DNA of 64,000 nt from Nocardia sp. BMG51109 (lineage in GTDB: Bacteria > Actinomycetota > Actinomycetes > Mycobacteriales > Mycobacteriaceae), in the NCBI RefSeq assembly GCF_000526215.1, contig NZ_JAFQ01000004.1:496001-560000 (forward strand), written 5' to 3'. Shown piece after piece: positions 1 through 8,638 of the stretch (position 1 is the stretch's first letter; each line of letters begins with the position of its first letter). The notes beneath the pieces were generated by a model. It saw only the letters and a list, made by a program, of their open reading frames with translations. It was not told the DNA's origin and did not search any database. The translations under genes were made by a program, and so were the position numbers.

Positions 1-1233
1 CGGACCGAGCATGAAGAACAGGTTCGGGAAATCGGCGATCGCCGAACCCTTGTAGCCCTGCTGCCCGGAATCGTCGAAGATCTCCGCCAGGGTGCGCCCG
101 CCGCGCCCGGTGACGACGTCGTAGGCGGGCGAGTCGGTGACGTGGAAACCGGTGGCGACGATCAGCGCGTCGATCTCCCGCTCGGTGCCGTCGGTGGTCA
201 CGATCGAGTTCGCCCGGATCTCCTGGATGCCGTCGGTGACCACGTCGACGTTGTCGCGGCCCAGCGCCGGGTAGTACTCGTTGGACAGCAGCATGCGCTT
301 ACAGCCGATGCGGAAGTTCGGGGTGACCTTGCGGCGCAGCTGCGGATCGCGCACCTCGTAGGCGAGCTTGGCGCGCGCCAGCATCTCCATCACCCGCATC
401 GCCGGCGGGAACTTCGCCAGGCCCACCACCTGCGTCTCCCGGGCGGCGTAGATGGCGCCGCGGGCGAGCCGCTGCACACCCGGCAGGTGCTTGAAGGCCA
501 GCCGCTCCGGCAGCGTGTACGGGCGGTCGAGCCGCGGCAGCAGCCACGGCGCGGTGCGCTGGTAGACGTCCAGGTGCGCGACCTGCGGCGCGATCGAGGG
601 CACGATCTGGATCGCCGAGGCGCCGGTGCCGATCACCGCGACCCGCTTACCGGTCAGGTCCGAGTCGTGATCCCAGCGCGCGGAGTGGCTGATCTGCCCC
701 TGGAAGTCGTTGATGCCCTTGATATCCGGGAGGTTCGGCTCACACAGCGCGCCGACCGCGGAGACCACGATGTCGGCGGTGAACGCGCCCTCGGTGGTCT
801 GCACCTCCCAGCGCGCGTCGGCATCGTTCCACCGGGCATCGGTCATCTCGCAACCGAACAGGTGCTTGTCGCGCACCCCGTACCGTTCGGCGACGTCGCG
901 GATGTAGCGCTGAATCTCCGGCTGCCGGGAGAACGAGCGCGACCAGTCCGGGTTCAGCGCGAAGGAGTAGGAGTACAGCTGCGACGGCACGTCGCAGGCC
1001 GCACCCGGGTACGTATTGTCCCGCCAGGTGCCGCCGACGTCGTCGCCGCGCTCGATCACCAGGTAGTCGTCACGACCCTGCTGCTCGAGCCGGATCGCCA
1101 GGCCCAGACCCGAGAATCCGCTGCCGACGATCAGAACGTGCACGTGCCGGGCGCCCGCGGAGTCTCGGCGGCCGGTCACGCCGCCCTCTCCGGCCCCCGC
1201 ATCGCGGCCGTTGTCTGTAACCTTGCGACTCAT
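1..1233 (-). CDS. Flavin-containing monooxygenase, Baeyer-Villiger type (C-terminus beyond the left edge)
   Basis: Cytosolic FAD/NADPH enzyme predicted to insert oxygen into a ketone or oxidise a soft nucleophile; the substrate cannot be told. Of 411 visible codons, the N-terminus after about 26 residues carries the FAD Rossmann motif GSGFSG, then GGTWRDNTYPGAACDVPS, the usual class B monooxygenase signature. Further on FQGQISHSARW fits the fingerprint FxGxxxHxxxW exactly. The last visible residues, FPNLFMLGP, match the conserved C-terminal third, so about 80-120 residues are missing. The ATG at 1233 is the only good start near the divergent TetR gene 60 bp away, which is the likely regulator. 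The reading frame is open to the edge of the window. Confidence 0.93.
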   Translation of the reverse strand, partial: MSRKVTDNGRDAGAGEGGVTGRRDSAGARHVHVLIVGSGFSGLGLAIRLEQQGRDDYLVIERGDDVGGTWRDNTYPGAACDVPSQLYSYSFALNPDWSRSFSRQPEIQRYIRDVAERYGVRDKHLFGCEMTDARWNDADARWEVQTTEGAFTADIVVSAVGALCEPNLPDIKGINDFQGQISHSARWDHDSDLTGKRVAVIGTGASAIQIVPSIAPQVAHLDVYQRTAPWLLPRLDRPYTLPERLAFKHLPGVQRLARGAIYAARETQVVGLAKFPPAMRVMEMLARAKLAYEVRDPQLRRKVTPNFRIGCKRMLLSNEYYPALGRDNVDVVTDGIQEIRANSIVTTDGTEREIDALIVATGFHVTDSPAYDVVTGRGGRTLAEIFDDSGQQGYKGSAIADFPNLFFMLGP

Positions 1234-1258
1234 ATACCCGAGAGTAGGACCTTATTAA

Positions 1259-1283
1259 GCGGGAGTCAACAGTATTGACCCGC
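1259..1283. promoter_or_regulatory. Candidate TetR operator between divergent genes
   Basis: The arms gtcaa (1265-1269) and ttgac (1275-1279) form a perfect inverted repeat around 5 bases, flanked by near-symmetric gcggg/ccgc. It lies in the 60-bp divergent gap between the monooxygenase and the TetR gene, where such repressors usually bind. Function is inferred from position and symmetry only. Confidence 0.4.
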
Positions 1284-1293
1284 GTTCAGTAGT

Positions 1294-1929
1294 ATGGATC
1301 TCGTGGTGAGAGGACCTGGTGAGAGCGGCAAGCGGGTGCGACTGAGCCCCGACGAGCGGCGCGAGCAGCTGATCGTGCTGGGCGTCGCGATGCTCGGCGA
1401 GCGCGCCCTCGAGGACATCTCCGTCGGCGATATCGCCGAACAAGCGGGCATCTCGCGGGGGCTGCTGTTCCACTATTTCCCGTCCAAACAGGACTTCCAC
1501 CTGGCGATCGTGCGGCGGGCCAACGCCGAACTCCTGGCCCGTACCGCCCCGGATCAGAATCTCGGGCTGTTCGACATGCTGCGCGACGCGGTGTCCCGCT
1601 ACATCCACTACGTCGCCGAGAACCGCACCTCGTATCTCGCGCTGCTGCGCGGTCCGGCCAGCGCCAGCCCGGAACTGGTGGAACTGGTCGACCAGACCCG
1701 CGGCACCATCGTCGACCGCATCCTCGCCGAGGCGCCGATCCCGGCCGAGGATCCGGATCGGCCGCGGCTGCGATTGGCGGTGCGCGGCTGGATCGCCTTC
1801 GTGGAGGAGACCACGCTGAGCTGGCTGCGGCACGAGACCATCGGCCGCGAGCAGCTGATCGACATGCTGGTCGAATCGCTGCCGGCGCTGGCCCTGAATC
1901 AGGACCTCACGGCAGCACTGCGGGAATGA
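1294..1929 (+). CDS. TetR/AcrR family transcriptional regulator
   Basis: DNA-binding repressor of 211 residues, the usual TetR length. The N-terminal helix-turn-helix spans about residues 22-68: the recognition segment ISVGDIAEQAGISRGLLFHYF is followed by PSKQDFHLAIVRRA, typical of the family. The C-terminal half is the variable ligand-binding and dimerisation domain, so the effector cannot be named. It is divergent from the flavin monooxygenase, which suggests control of that gene and itself. The ATG at 1294 is used; a GTG at 1306 is a weaker alternative. Confidence 0.9.
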   Translation: MDLVVRGPGESGKRVRLSPDERREQLIVLGVAMLGERALEDISVGDIAEQAGISRGLLFHYFPSKQDFHLAIVRRANAELLARTAPDQNLGLFDMLRDAVSRYIHYVAENRTSYLALLRGPASASPELVELVDQTRGTIVDRILAEAPIPAEDPDRPRLRLAVRGWIAFVEETTLSWLRHETIGREQLIDMLVESLPALALNQDLTAALRE

Positions 1930-1970
1930 TCACGGCAGCACTGCGGGAGTGAAGGGAATGACCTACCCGA

Positions 1971-2684
1971 TCAACGATTGTCGGTGACCTGCCAGCGGAA
2001 CTGGTCGGCACCCGACGGCCCGCGCCGCCGGATGAGATCGGTCAGATAGGCGGCCGGTTCGACGAGCGCGAAATCGGGACCCATCCCCACCACCATGCCG
2101 ACGAAGACGGCCGTGCCCGAACCGGTTTCGGTGTAGACGACCCCGCCGGAATCGCCGTGGTCGACGAGGAACGTGGTCAGCACGTGGGTGCCGGTGACCG
2201 TGGTGACCACCCCGCAGGTGGTCCCGGTGCGCGCACCGGTCTTGCAGACCCGCTGGCCCACGGCCGGATTGCCGTCGACCGCGGTGATCAACAACCGGCC
2301 CGCCGAGGCGCCTGTCGAGACGTCGCCGGACAACCGCACCAGGGCGAAACCGAGATGGTCGACGTCGCCGTCGGGCACGCCCGCCTCGAACCAGCCGATG
2401 GGCGCGCCGTTCTCGGCGTAGACCCGGGCACCGGGTTCGTAGCAGTGACCCGCCGTCACCGCGTAGGACGTGGCGCCGATGCGGCCGGTCAGGCCCACCG
2501 AACACTGTTCGTCGTCGGTCCGGATGGCCATGCCCGGCGAGATCGTGAGACTCGGTGCGGCGTCGGCCGCGGGTGCCACCGCGGTGCAGAAGGCGGTCGC
2601 CATCGCGGCGAACAGCACGGTGAACCGGGCGCGCCGGTGACGAGACCGAGGCGACGGACCGTCCGAGTATTCACGAGTACGCAT
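1971..2684 (-). CDS. Secreted chymotrypsin-like (S1) serine protease
   Basis: Extracellular serine protease of 237 residues. An Arg-rich start and a hydrophobic stretch (about residues 20-43, ending ADAAPS) form a signal peptide, possibly Tat-compatible because of the RHRRARF segment. Catalytic residues are visible in order: His in TAGHC, Asp in the DGDVDHLGF region, Ser in HGDSGGVV. Cysteine pairs around TAGHC and CKTGARTGTTC match disulfides of the streptogrisin-like subgroup. There is no long pro-region, so it is shorter than the alpha-lytic proteases. The neighbours are transcribed separately. Substrate unknown. Confidence 0.88.
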   Translation of the reverse strand: MRTREYSDGPSPRSRHRRARFTVLFAAMATAFCTAVAPAADAAPSLTISPGMAIRTDDEQCSVGLTGRIGATSYAVTAGHCYEPGARVYAENGAPIGWFEAGVPDGDVDHLGFALVRLSGDVSTGASAGRLLITAVDGNPAVGQRVCKTGARTGTTCGVVTTVTGTHVLTTFLVDHGDSGGVVYTETGSGTAVFVGMVVGMGPDFALVEPAAYLTDLIRRRGPSGADQFRWQVTDNR

Positions 2685-2757
2685 TGTCGGGCTCCGAGCG
2701 CCGAAGTGACAGCGAGACTTCTACGTTAAGCCCGGTACACCCCGCGCGACAGCCCCT

Positions 2758-5265
2758 TCAGGTTTCGTGTTCGTAACCGGACCGATCGCGGGCGCCATCG
2801 GTCACCGGAGCCGCCGCAGGCGGCGGTGGCGCGACCGACGGACCCGGTTCGGCGACGGCGGGTTCGGCCAATTCGGCCAGCACCCTGGGCAACTCGTCGG
2901 CGAAGGCGGCCGGGTCCAGCAGCGCCGGATCGACCGACAGCCCGATTCCCAGCACCCCGTGCCAGCTCAGCACGCCCGCGACCAGCGGCACCCCGGGCGC
3001 CGGCGGCAGGATCGGAAACACCTGGGCGATCGGCACATTCGCGAAGGTCATCGCCCCGGTCGGGCCGGCCATATTCGACACGATGGCGTGGAAGAAGCCG
3101 CCGCCGTACACGCTGCGGGCGAACCAGCCGACGGCCGGTTCGGGCAGCAGCCGCAGGCCGGTGGACATGACGAAATGCGATGCCAGCGCGCGGGTTCCGC
3201 TGTGCAGCCGGGCACTGCGGGCGCGGATGTCGGTCAGCAGGCCGGCCGGGCTGCGGGAGTCGAACGGCACGTCGGTCATGACGGCCGCGGTGAGATTGCC
3301 CTCGGCCGCGGAGGTGGGTTCGCGCACCATCAGCGGCACCGCCACCCGCAGCCGCCCGCGCAGCGGTTCGGTCCACTCCGGGCGCATCCGGTGCAGCGTG
3401 GTGACCATGACGGTGAGCAGGACGTCGGTGACCCGCGCCCCGCGCGAACGCGCCACCGCCCGAACCGTTTCCAGATCCAGCGCCACCACGGAGAAGGTGC
3501 GCCGCGGCGATCCGCCGGGCACCCGCCCCGGCGGCCGGGCATCCGTGGCGAGCTGGGCGAACCCCGTCGCCGTAGCCGCCACCCGGGCCACCCGGCCGGG
3601 GCCGCGCCGATCGCCGACGGCGAGATCGATCGCCGGCCGCAGCAGATGCAACGCCTGCACCACGGTCCCGATCCCGTCGGCGACGGTGTGGTGCAACAGC
3701 AGCACGACACCCACCGCCCCCGCCACCGGATCCCGCACCAGCACCAGCCGCCACAGCGGCCGGTCGCGCGGCAGCGGATCCGCCGCCAATTCGCTGACCA
3801 CCCGGGCGATCTCGGCGGTCCAGGGGGTATCGATCAGGGCATCCGACTCCGGCACCGTTGCGGCGAGCGCACTCTCGGTATCCGCAGGACCAGCCACCGC
3901 CCCCTCGTGCGACGGCCCCACCGCACCCCTCGACCCGCATGTCCCCGCCGATCCGTCCGACACCCCGGACACTCCCTCAGACAACCTTCCCGACCCGCGC
4001 GGTATCTCCGTCCCCCTCGGCAAGCCGTCCGATCGCCCCGCAGATTCATCCGACACCCCGGCCGCTCCATCGGGCAGCCCCAGCGACCCCTGAGACGCCT
4101 CCGGCACGCTCGATACGCCGTCCGACCACCCCGCCGAGCCGTGCGACGGACCCGCCGGACCATCCGCCGACCCGAGCGGCGCGGCATGTTCGGTCGCCTC
4201 CACCGACTCTCCTGCTCGGGTGAGGGTTCCGGCGTCTGTCCGGGAGGCAGCGGGCGAACCGTTCCCGGTGCCACCGGAATGTGCTGGGGAGGAGCCGGTT
4301 TCGAGAACATGCTCGGTGACGTGCCAGGTCCAGTCGATATCCGCGTCGACCCAGCGGGCGCGGCGGAAACGGCCGCCGAGCCGCAGGCGCTGGCGGAACC
4401 GGGGCAGGTTGGCGAGTTCGCCGCGGACCAGCGCGCGCACGTCCGTCACGGTGGCATTGCGGCCGGGGCCGGGCCGCAGCACCACCATCCCGCCGACCTG
4501 CTGTGGCACCCCGGCATCCTCGATGTGCAGGAAGAAGGCGTCCGCCGGGGGCACCACCGACGACCGCGCGTACCAACGGTCCACCAGCAGCATGGCGATC
4601 GCGACGAATACGGCCGCGGCGACGGCGTCGAGCAGGAAATGATTCCCGGTGGCGAGGATGACGTACACCGTGACGAGCACGTGCAGGGCACTGAGCAGCT
4701 GCACGACCAGGCCCTCGGCGATGCGGGCCAGCACCACGCTCACCCAGAACGCCCAGCCCACGTGCAGCGACGGCAGCGCCGCCAGCTGATTGGTGCCGTC
4801 CACCAGCGGTGTGCCCCACGAACCCCAGGTCCCGCCCACGACAACGGTGTCGATGAAGCCGAGATCCGGCAGCAGCCGCGGCGGCGTCACCGGATAGACC
4901 GCGAAGCACGCGATGGCGAGCACATTCAACAGCAGAAACGAGTCCCTGGCCCGCGGATAGTCGGCCGGCCTGCGGAAATACATCCAGAACAGCAGCACGA
5001 ACGCGGTCACGATATAGGTGAACGCGTACTCGTAGTTGGCCACGGTTGCGAGCGTCTCGTGTCCGGCCAGCCAGCGGTTCAGCGACAATTCGATATCGAG
5101 CCGCGACCACCGCTCGATCCGGAACAACAAGTGCGCGCCGGCATCGGCCGCGGCCCGCCGCTCGGGGCTGTGCAGCGTATCGACCAGCAGATACAGCCCG
5201 AAGACAACCAGCCCGACCGCGATGTCCCGCCACAGAGCGGGCCGCGATGGGTTACCCACAACCAC
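2758..5265 (-). CDS. Fused PAP2 phosphatase / wax ester synthase-diacylglycerol acyltransferase
   Basis: An 835-residue membrane fusion. Residues 1-235 are a multi-pass PAP2 domain with PSLHVGWA (about 165-172) and GNHFLLDA (about 207-214), the catalytic histidine motifs. Residues 240-835 resemble WS/DGAT acyltransferases: DAFFLHIED near 242, active-site HHTVADG at 525-531, and a C-terminal GWFARSVYGGGFF...NMAGP segment. Such fusions are known in mycolata and may couple phosphatidate dephosphorylation to triacylglycerol synthesis; that coupling is inference. About residues 322-478 are a Gly/Ser/Asp/Pro-rich insert with SDG-type repeats that interrupts the acyltransferase domain before TPWTAEIARVVSEL. 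The start is GTG 5265, with an in-frame GTG at 5259 as alternative. Confidence 0.88.
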   Translation of the reverse strand: MVVGNPSRPALWRDIAVGLVVFGLYLLVDTLHSPERRAAADAGAHLLFRIERWSRLDIELSLNRWLAGHETLATVANYEYAFTYIVTAFVLLFWMYFRRPADYPRARDSFLLLNVLAIACFAVYPVTPPRLLPDLGFIDTVVVGGTWGSWGTPLVDGTNQLAALPSLHVGWAFWVSVVLARIAEGLVVQLLSALHVLVTVYVILATGNHFLLDAVAAAVFVAIAMLLVDRWYARSSVVPPADAFFLHIEDAGVPQQVGGMVVLRPGPGRNATVTDVRALVRGELANLPRFRQRLRLGGRFRRARWVDADIDWTWHVTEHVLETGSSPAHSGGTGNGSPAASRTDAGTLTRAGESVEATEHAAPLGSADGPAGPSHGSAGWSDGVSSVPEASQGSLGLPDGAAGVSDESAGRSDGLPRGTEIPRGSGRLSEGVSGVSDGSAGTCGSRGAVGPSHEGAVAGPADTESALAATVPESDALIDTPWTAEIARVVSELAADPLPRDRPLWRLVLVRDPVAGAVGVVLLLHHTVADGIGTVVQALHLLRPAIDLAVGDRRGPGRVARVAATATGFAQLATDARPPGRVPGGSPRRTFSVVALDLETVRAVARSRGARVTDVLLTVMVTTLHRMRPEWTEPLRGRLRVAVPLMVREPTSAAEGNLTAAVMTDVPFDSRSPAGLLTDIRARSARLHSGTRALASHFVMSTGLRLLPEPAVGWFARSVYGGGFFHAIVSNMAGPTGAMTFANVPIAQVFPILPPAPGVPLVAGVLSWHGVLGIGLSVDPALLDPAAFADELPRVLAELAEPAVAEPGPSVAPPPPAAAPVTDGARDRSGYEHET

Positions 5266-5313
5266 AACTCATAACACAAAGTCACGGCCGTTCAAGATCT
5301 TTCGTAAGACTGG

Positions 5314-6276
5314 TTACCGGCGGTCGTCGGCCGGGCGCCCGGTATCGGGGCAACCGCTCACGGTTTCGGTGCCGGGGGCGTCCTGCTCGGCCGCGTCATC
5401 GGCGGCATAGAACGCCTGTGCCAGCGGAGAATGCGCCAGGCCGGAAACCCCCCAGGCCACCAGCGCGCCCGCGATCGCGATACCGGCGAGCGAACCGGGA
5501 TCCGAGGGAACGGCGACCCGGAACGCCAGAATGCCGACCGCATAGCTGGCCACCGGGTTGGTCACGCTCATCGCCGCGATCGCCCACGGCAGCGGCCCGC
5601 CGGCGAACGCGGCCTGTTCCAGCAGCAGGCCGGTGAGCGTGGACAACGCCAGCAGATATCCCGGCCAGTCCACCGCCGTGGCCGGCACGCCACGGTGCAG
5701 CAGGTCATCGGTGGTCAGCTTCATGAACACGGCGCTCATCGCGAAGCAGATCCCCGCGGCGACGGCGACCAGGGTGGCGGCGACGCGGATCGAGCAGCGG
5801 GTGCTGGCCACCGCCAGCAGTGCCACCAGCGCCGCCGCCGACGCCGTCGCCAGCAGCACCCGGCTGCGCTCCGGATCGCCGGACAGCGGCGCCGCACCCT
5901 CGACGCTGAACAGCACCGCCAGCCCCGCGCACACGAGCATCGCGTACCCGAGATCGCGCGCATGTGGCCGCCGCTGCCGACCGGCCGCCTCCAGCGGCAC
6001 GGCGAACAACAGCTGCGTCGACATCAGCGGCTGCACCGACGCCACGGAACCCACCTGCAGTGCGGCCGCCTGGGTCAGGAAGCCGGCGAGATTGGTCAGC
6101 CAGCCGCGCAGCCACGTCCGGCTGCGGACCAGCCGACGCATCAGCGTCGACAGCCCGGGCACCCGGGCCGCGTGCGGATCCTCGGCCACCACGGCTCGGG
6201 CCGCCCGCTGCTGCAGGAATCCGGCCGTCGCGAACAGGAACGCGGCCAGCACCCCCAGCGCAACTACCAAGACCAT
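5314..6276 (-). CDS. DMT-superfamily (EamA-like) membrane transporter
   Basis: A 320-residue integral membrane protein with about nine to ten hydrophobic segments, starting MVLVVALGVLAAFLFATAGF and ending in a charged cytosolic tail. The Ala/Leu/Gly-rich helices, the early QQRAAR motif and internal two-fold symmetry fit drug/metabolite transporters of the actinobacterial DMT group. The substrate is not predictable. It lies 48 bp upstream of the PAP2/WS-DGAT gene on the same strand, so the two may be co-transcribed. Confidence 0.78.
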   Translation of the reverse strand: MVLVVALGVLAAFLFATAGFLQQRAARAVVAEDPHAARVPGLSTLMRRLVRSRTWLRGWLTNLAGFLTQAAALQVGSVASVQPLMSTQLLFAVPLEAAGRQRRPHARDLGYAMLVCAGLAVLFSVEGAAPLSGDPERSRVLLATASAAALVALLAVASTRCSIRVAATLVAVAAGICFAMSAVFMKLTTDDLLHRGVPATAVDWPGYLLALSTLTGLLLEQAAFAGGPLPWAIAAMSVTNPVASYAVGILAFRVAVPSDPGSLAGIAIAGALVAWGVSGLAHSPLAQAFYAADDAAEQDAPGTETVSGCPDTGRPADDRR

Positions 6277-6358
6277 GCGGACCCCCAGCTAGGTGATCTC
6301 CGTCCGACTTTACGCCGGGCGCCGATCGGATCCGCGCGGCATATCCCCCGCGGGCCGG

Positions 6359-7372
6359 TCAGAGATCGTGGTCGTCCAGCCAGCCGCGGGCCAGTTCGGG
6401 GGCCGGGGTGTGGTCGTCGCGCAGGCGGCGGATCAGGACGGTGAACTCGTCGGTCGTCAGCTCGCCGGCGACGGTGTTCAGCTTCTTGATCTGCTGCGCG
6501 GTGAGGGCGCCCTTGCGGAACAGCGGCATGACGTTGCGGGCGCGGAAGGCGTAGCCGGGATCGGCGATCGGCATCAGATCACCGGTACCGCCGGGCAGCA
6601 GGGCGGCCGGGGCGGTCAGCACACCCGCGGTGACCTGCCCGTCCCGCAGCGCCTCCCGCAGGGCGGTATCGCTCGGGTAGACGGTGAACCGGGTGATGTC
6701 GCAGCCGTAGACCGTGCGCAGCGGATCGAGCACATCGCGGTGCGGGTCGGGCGACGGGCGCAGCGGGTCGAGCTCGCTGCCGGTGGCGATGCCGACGGCC
6801 AGCTCGCCGCAGCGGGCCGCCAGCTCCGGCAGCGAATCCGGATACGGGGCCGCCGACGCACGCGAGAACACCAGGGCGGGGCGCAGATCGGTGCCGTTGG
6901 CGATATCGGACACCGCCAGACCCTCGGGCAGAGCACGGCTGACCGCGTCGGCGACATCGGGAAGGTCCTCGTCCGCCGACACCGGGGTCCCGGCCGAGGC
7001 GGCCGCCTTCTCCCCCGGCTCCTTCTTCGCCGCCTCGGTCGTCACCTTGTCCGGGAGCCGGGCGGGCGATCCGGAGTCGAAGGCGGCCAGCAGATCACCG
7101 CTCTGGTCGCCGACCAGCTGCACCCGGTCGGCGTCGAGCGCGGACAGGTAGTCGGCCCGCTCGCCCAGTCGCGGCTCGGTGACGGTCCGCGCACCGGCCC
7201 GGGCGAGCGCCCCGGCGTAGATCTCGGCGATCAGCTCGGACTGCGCGGAATTCCCGGCGCCGACGGTGATCTCCGGCCCGGGCGCATCGGCCGAGCAGGA
7301 TACGACCAGTGTGGCGGTCACGGCCGCGACCACGGCGCAGGCCGCCGTCCGCACCGATGCGGCCAATTCCAT
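6359..7372 (-). CDS. Glycine betaine/choline-type (OpuAC) substrate-binding lipoprotein
   Basis: Extracytoplasmic solute-binding lipoprotein of 337 residues. The start at ATG 7372 (MELAASVRTAA) puts a signal peptide directly before the lipobox VVSC; the reading frame stays open 57 codons further upstream, but that extension is implausible. The mature part opens with EITVGAGNSAQSELIAEIYAGAL, the usual opening of quaternary-amine (OpuAC/ProX) binding proteins. Residues 97-115 (about) are a Lys/Glu/Ala-rich linker. No ABC permease or ATPase is adjacent, so it is an orphan component here. The ligand assignment is family-level only. Confidence 0.82.
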   Translation of the reverse strand: MELAASVRTAACAVVAAVTATLVVSCSADAPGPEITVGAGNSAQSELIAEIYAGALARAGARTVTEPRLGERADYLSALDADRVQLVGDQSGDLLAAFDSGSPARLPDKVTTEAAKKEPGEKAAASAGTPVSADEDLPDVADAVSRALPEGLAVSDIANGTDLRPALVFSRASAAPYPDSLPELAARCGELAVGIATGSELDPLRPSPDPHRDVLDPLRTVYGCDITRFTVYPSDTALREALRDGQVTAGVLTAPAALLPGGTGDLMPIADPGYAFRARNVMPLFRKGALTAQQIKKLNTVAGELTTDEFTVLIRRLRDDHTPAPELARGWLDDHDL

Positions 7373-7564
7373 CCGCTGACACCAACTCCCGACAGATCGT
7401 TCGCCCGGCTGACAGTACCGGCGGCCCGACGACGACCGCCCCGACGAATCGTAATCGGGAGACGCGACGGCCGGTCCGCAGCGTCCCGGCACGTCGGTCG
7501 GCCGCGCCGGGAAGCCGCCCGTTCCGCAGCCGCCCGGACCCACTGCGTGCGTCCTGCCCGGCGC

Positions 7565-8374
7565 TCACGCGTGCGCGGCCGACATCTCCCAGGGCGCCTG
7601 CGGGAGCACCTCGCCGGTCTCCAGCAGCGACTTGAGGTTGGCGAGCACGGCGGGCCAGCCCTGCGAAATCCCTTGGCGCATCTCATTGTTCGGCAGGTTC
7701 TCGTGGGTCACCGTGAGCCGGACGATGTCCTGGTGCGGCTCGACGAGGAAGGTGACGACCGACGCGTCGCGCTCCGGCTCGTCGGCCGGTTTGTCATCGA
7801 AGGTGATCACCAGGCGGGTCGGGGGTTCGGTCTCGAGCACCCGGCCGTAGACGTCGACCACGCCCGAACCGTCGGTACGGCGGTGTTCCCAGGGCGAACC
7901 CGGCTGCCAGTCCGACACGTTGGCGTGACCCCAGTAGCGGGCCGTCAGATCGGCATCGGTCAGGGCCTGCCACACCTGTTCGGGGGTGGCTCGGATGTAG
8001 GTGACGTAGACGTAGTTCGGCACGGATGTGGTCTCTGTGGTCATGGCGTATTTCTCCGCTCGGTTCCGGATGGCGCTGAGAGCTTGCAGTCGGGGCTTGT
8101 CGAAGACCGAGATCCAGCGTTCGTCGATCTCGTGCAGTGGCGCCGGGTTGAGGTAGTGCAACCGCTCCCGGCCGCGCCGGACGACGGTGACCAGGCCGGC
8201 GCGCACCAGGATGTCGAGATGCTGGGTGGCCGACTGGCGGGCCATCACCAGCCGGTCGCACAGCTCGCGCAGCGTCTGCCCGTTGTGTTCGCGCAGCCGG
8301 TCGAGCAGCAGGCGCCGAGTCGGATCGGCCAGCGCCTTGAACACCGCATCCAGTGTCGGTTCTTCGAGGCTCAC
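7565..8374 (-). CDS. ArsR-family HTH regulator fused to an SRPBCC (AHSA1) domain
   Basis: 269 residues with two joined domains. Residues 1-108 are a winged helix of ArsR type: VFKALADPTRRLLLDRL followed by LCDRLVMARQSATQHLDIL. After a junction AEKYAMTTETTSVP, residues 118-269 are an AHSA1/START-like domain (YIRATPEQVWQALTDADLTARYWG). In many actinobacteria these are two overlapping genes, regulator then SRPBCC; here the reading frame is continuous. A GTG start at 8374 follows a palindrome at 8386-8401, suggesting autorepression. The hydrophobic ligand of the SRPBCC part is unknown. Confidence 0.9.
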   Translation of the reverse strand: MSLEEPTLDAVFKALADPTRRLLLDRLREHNGQTLRELCDRLVMARQSATQHLDILVRAGLVTVVRRGRERLHYLNPAPLHEIDERWISVFDKPRLQALSAIRNRAEKYAMTTETTSVPNYVYVTYIRATPEQVWQALTDADLTARYWGHANVSDWQPGSPWEHRRTDGSGVVDVYGRVLETEPPTRLVITFDDKPADEPERDASVVTFLVEPHQDIVRLTVTHENLPNNEMRQGISQGWPAVLANLKSLLETGEVLPQAPWEMSAAHA

Positions 8375-8385
8375 CCGTCGATAAT

Positions 8386-8401
8386 GCAGGTATTTACCTG
8401 C
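8386..8401. promoter_or_regulatory. Candidate ArsR-type operator
   Basis: gcaggta-tt-tacctgc: perfect 7-base arms around 2 bases, 11 bases upstream of the ArsR-SRPBCC start codon. On the minus strand CATTAT sits between operator and GTG (6 bases before it), so a bound regulator would cover the promoter. The inference is from symmetry and position. Confidence 0.55.
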
Positions 8402-8586
8402 CTATGTCAACCGACCTCGGCTCACCACCACCGGTGCGTTCGAGGGATCCGGGCGGGCATACCGCGTTACCGACCGGCGCTGCCACGAACGCGAACACAG
8501 ATACTCGTGGGACCCACTGCCGACCTGCGGCGACCCGCGAATCGGCACCCTCGCGCACGACCGGACCGAATCGGACACGAACGCGC

Positions 8587-8620
8587 GAAGGGTGCCCGTC
8601 CCCAGGGACGGACACCCTTC
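8587..8620. terminator. Hairpin terminator after malic enzyme
   Basis: gaagggtgcccgtcc and ggacggacacccttc are near-perfect complementary arms (one mismatch) around a 4-base loop. The hairpin lies 19 bp beyond the malic enzyme stop. It lacks a U tract, as is common in actinobacteria. Confidence 0.65.
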
Positions 8621-8638
8621 TGTCAGCGAAACAGGCTG

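Noticed and set aside
2767..5274. 835-codon open frame on the plus strand, antisense to the PAP2-WS/DGAT gene
   Set aside because: A high-GC shadow: His/Arg/Pro-rich composition, no domains, no ribosome-binding site, while the minus strand encodes two intact active sites.
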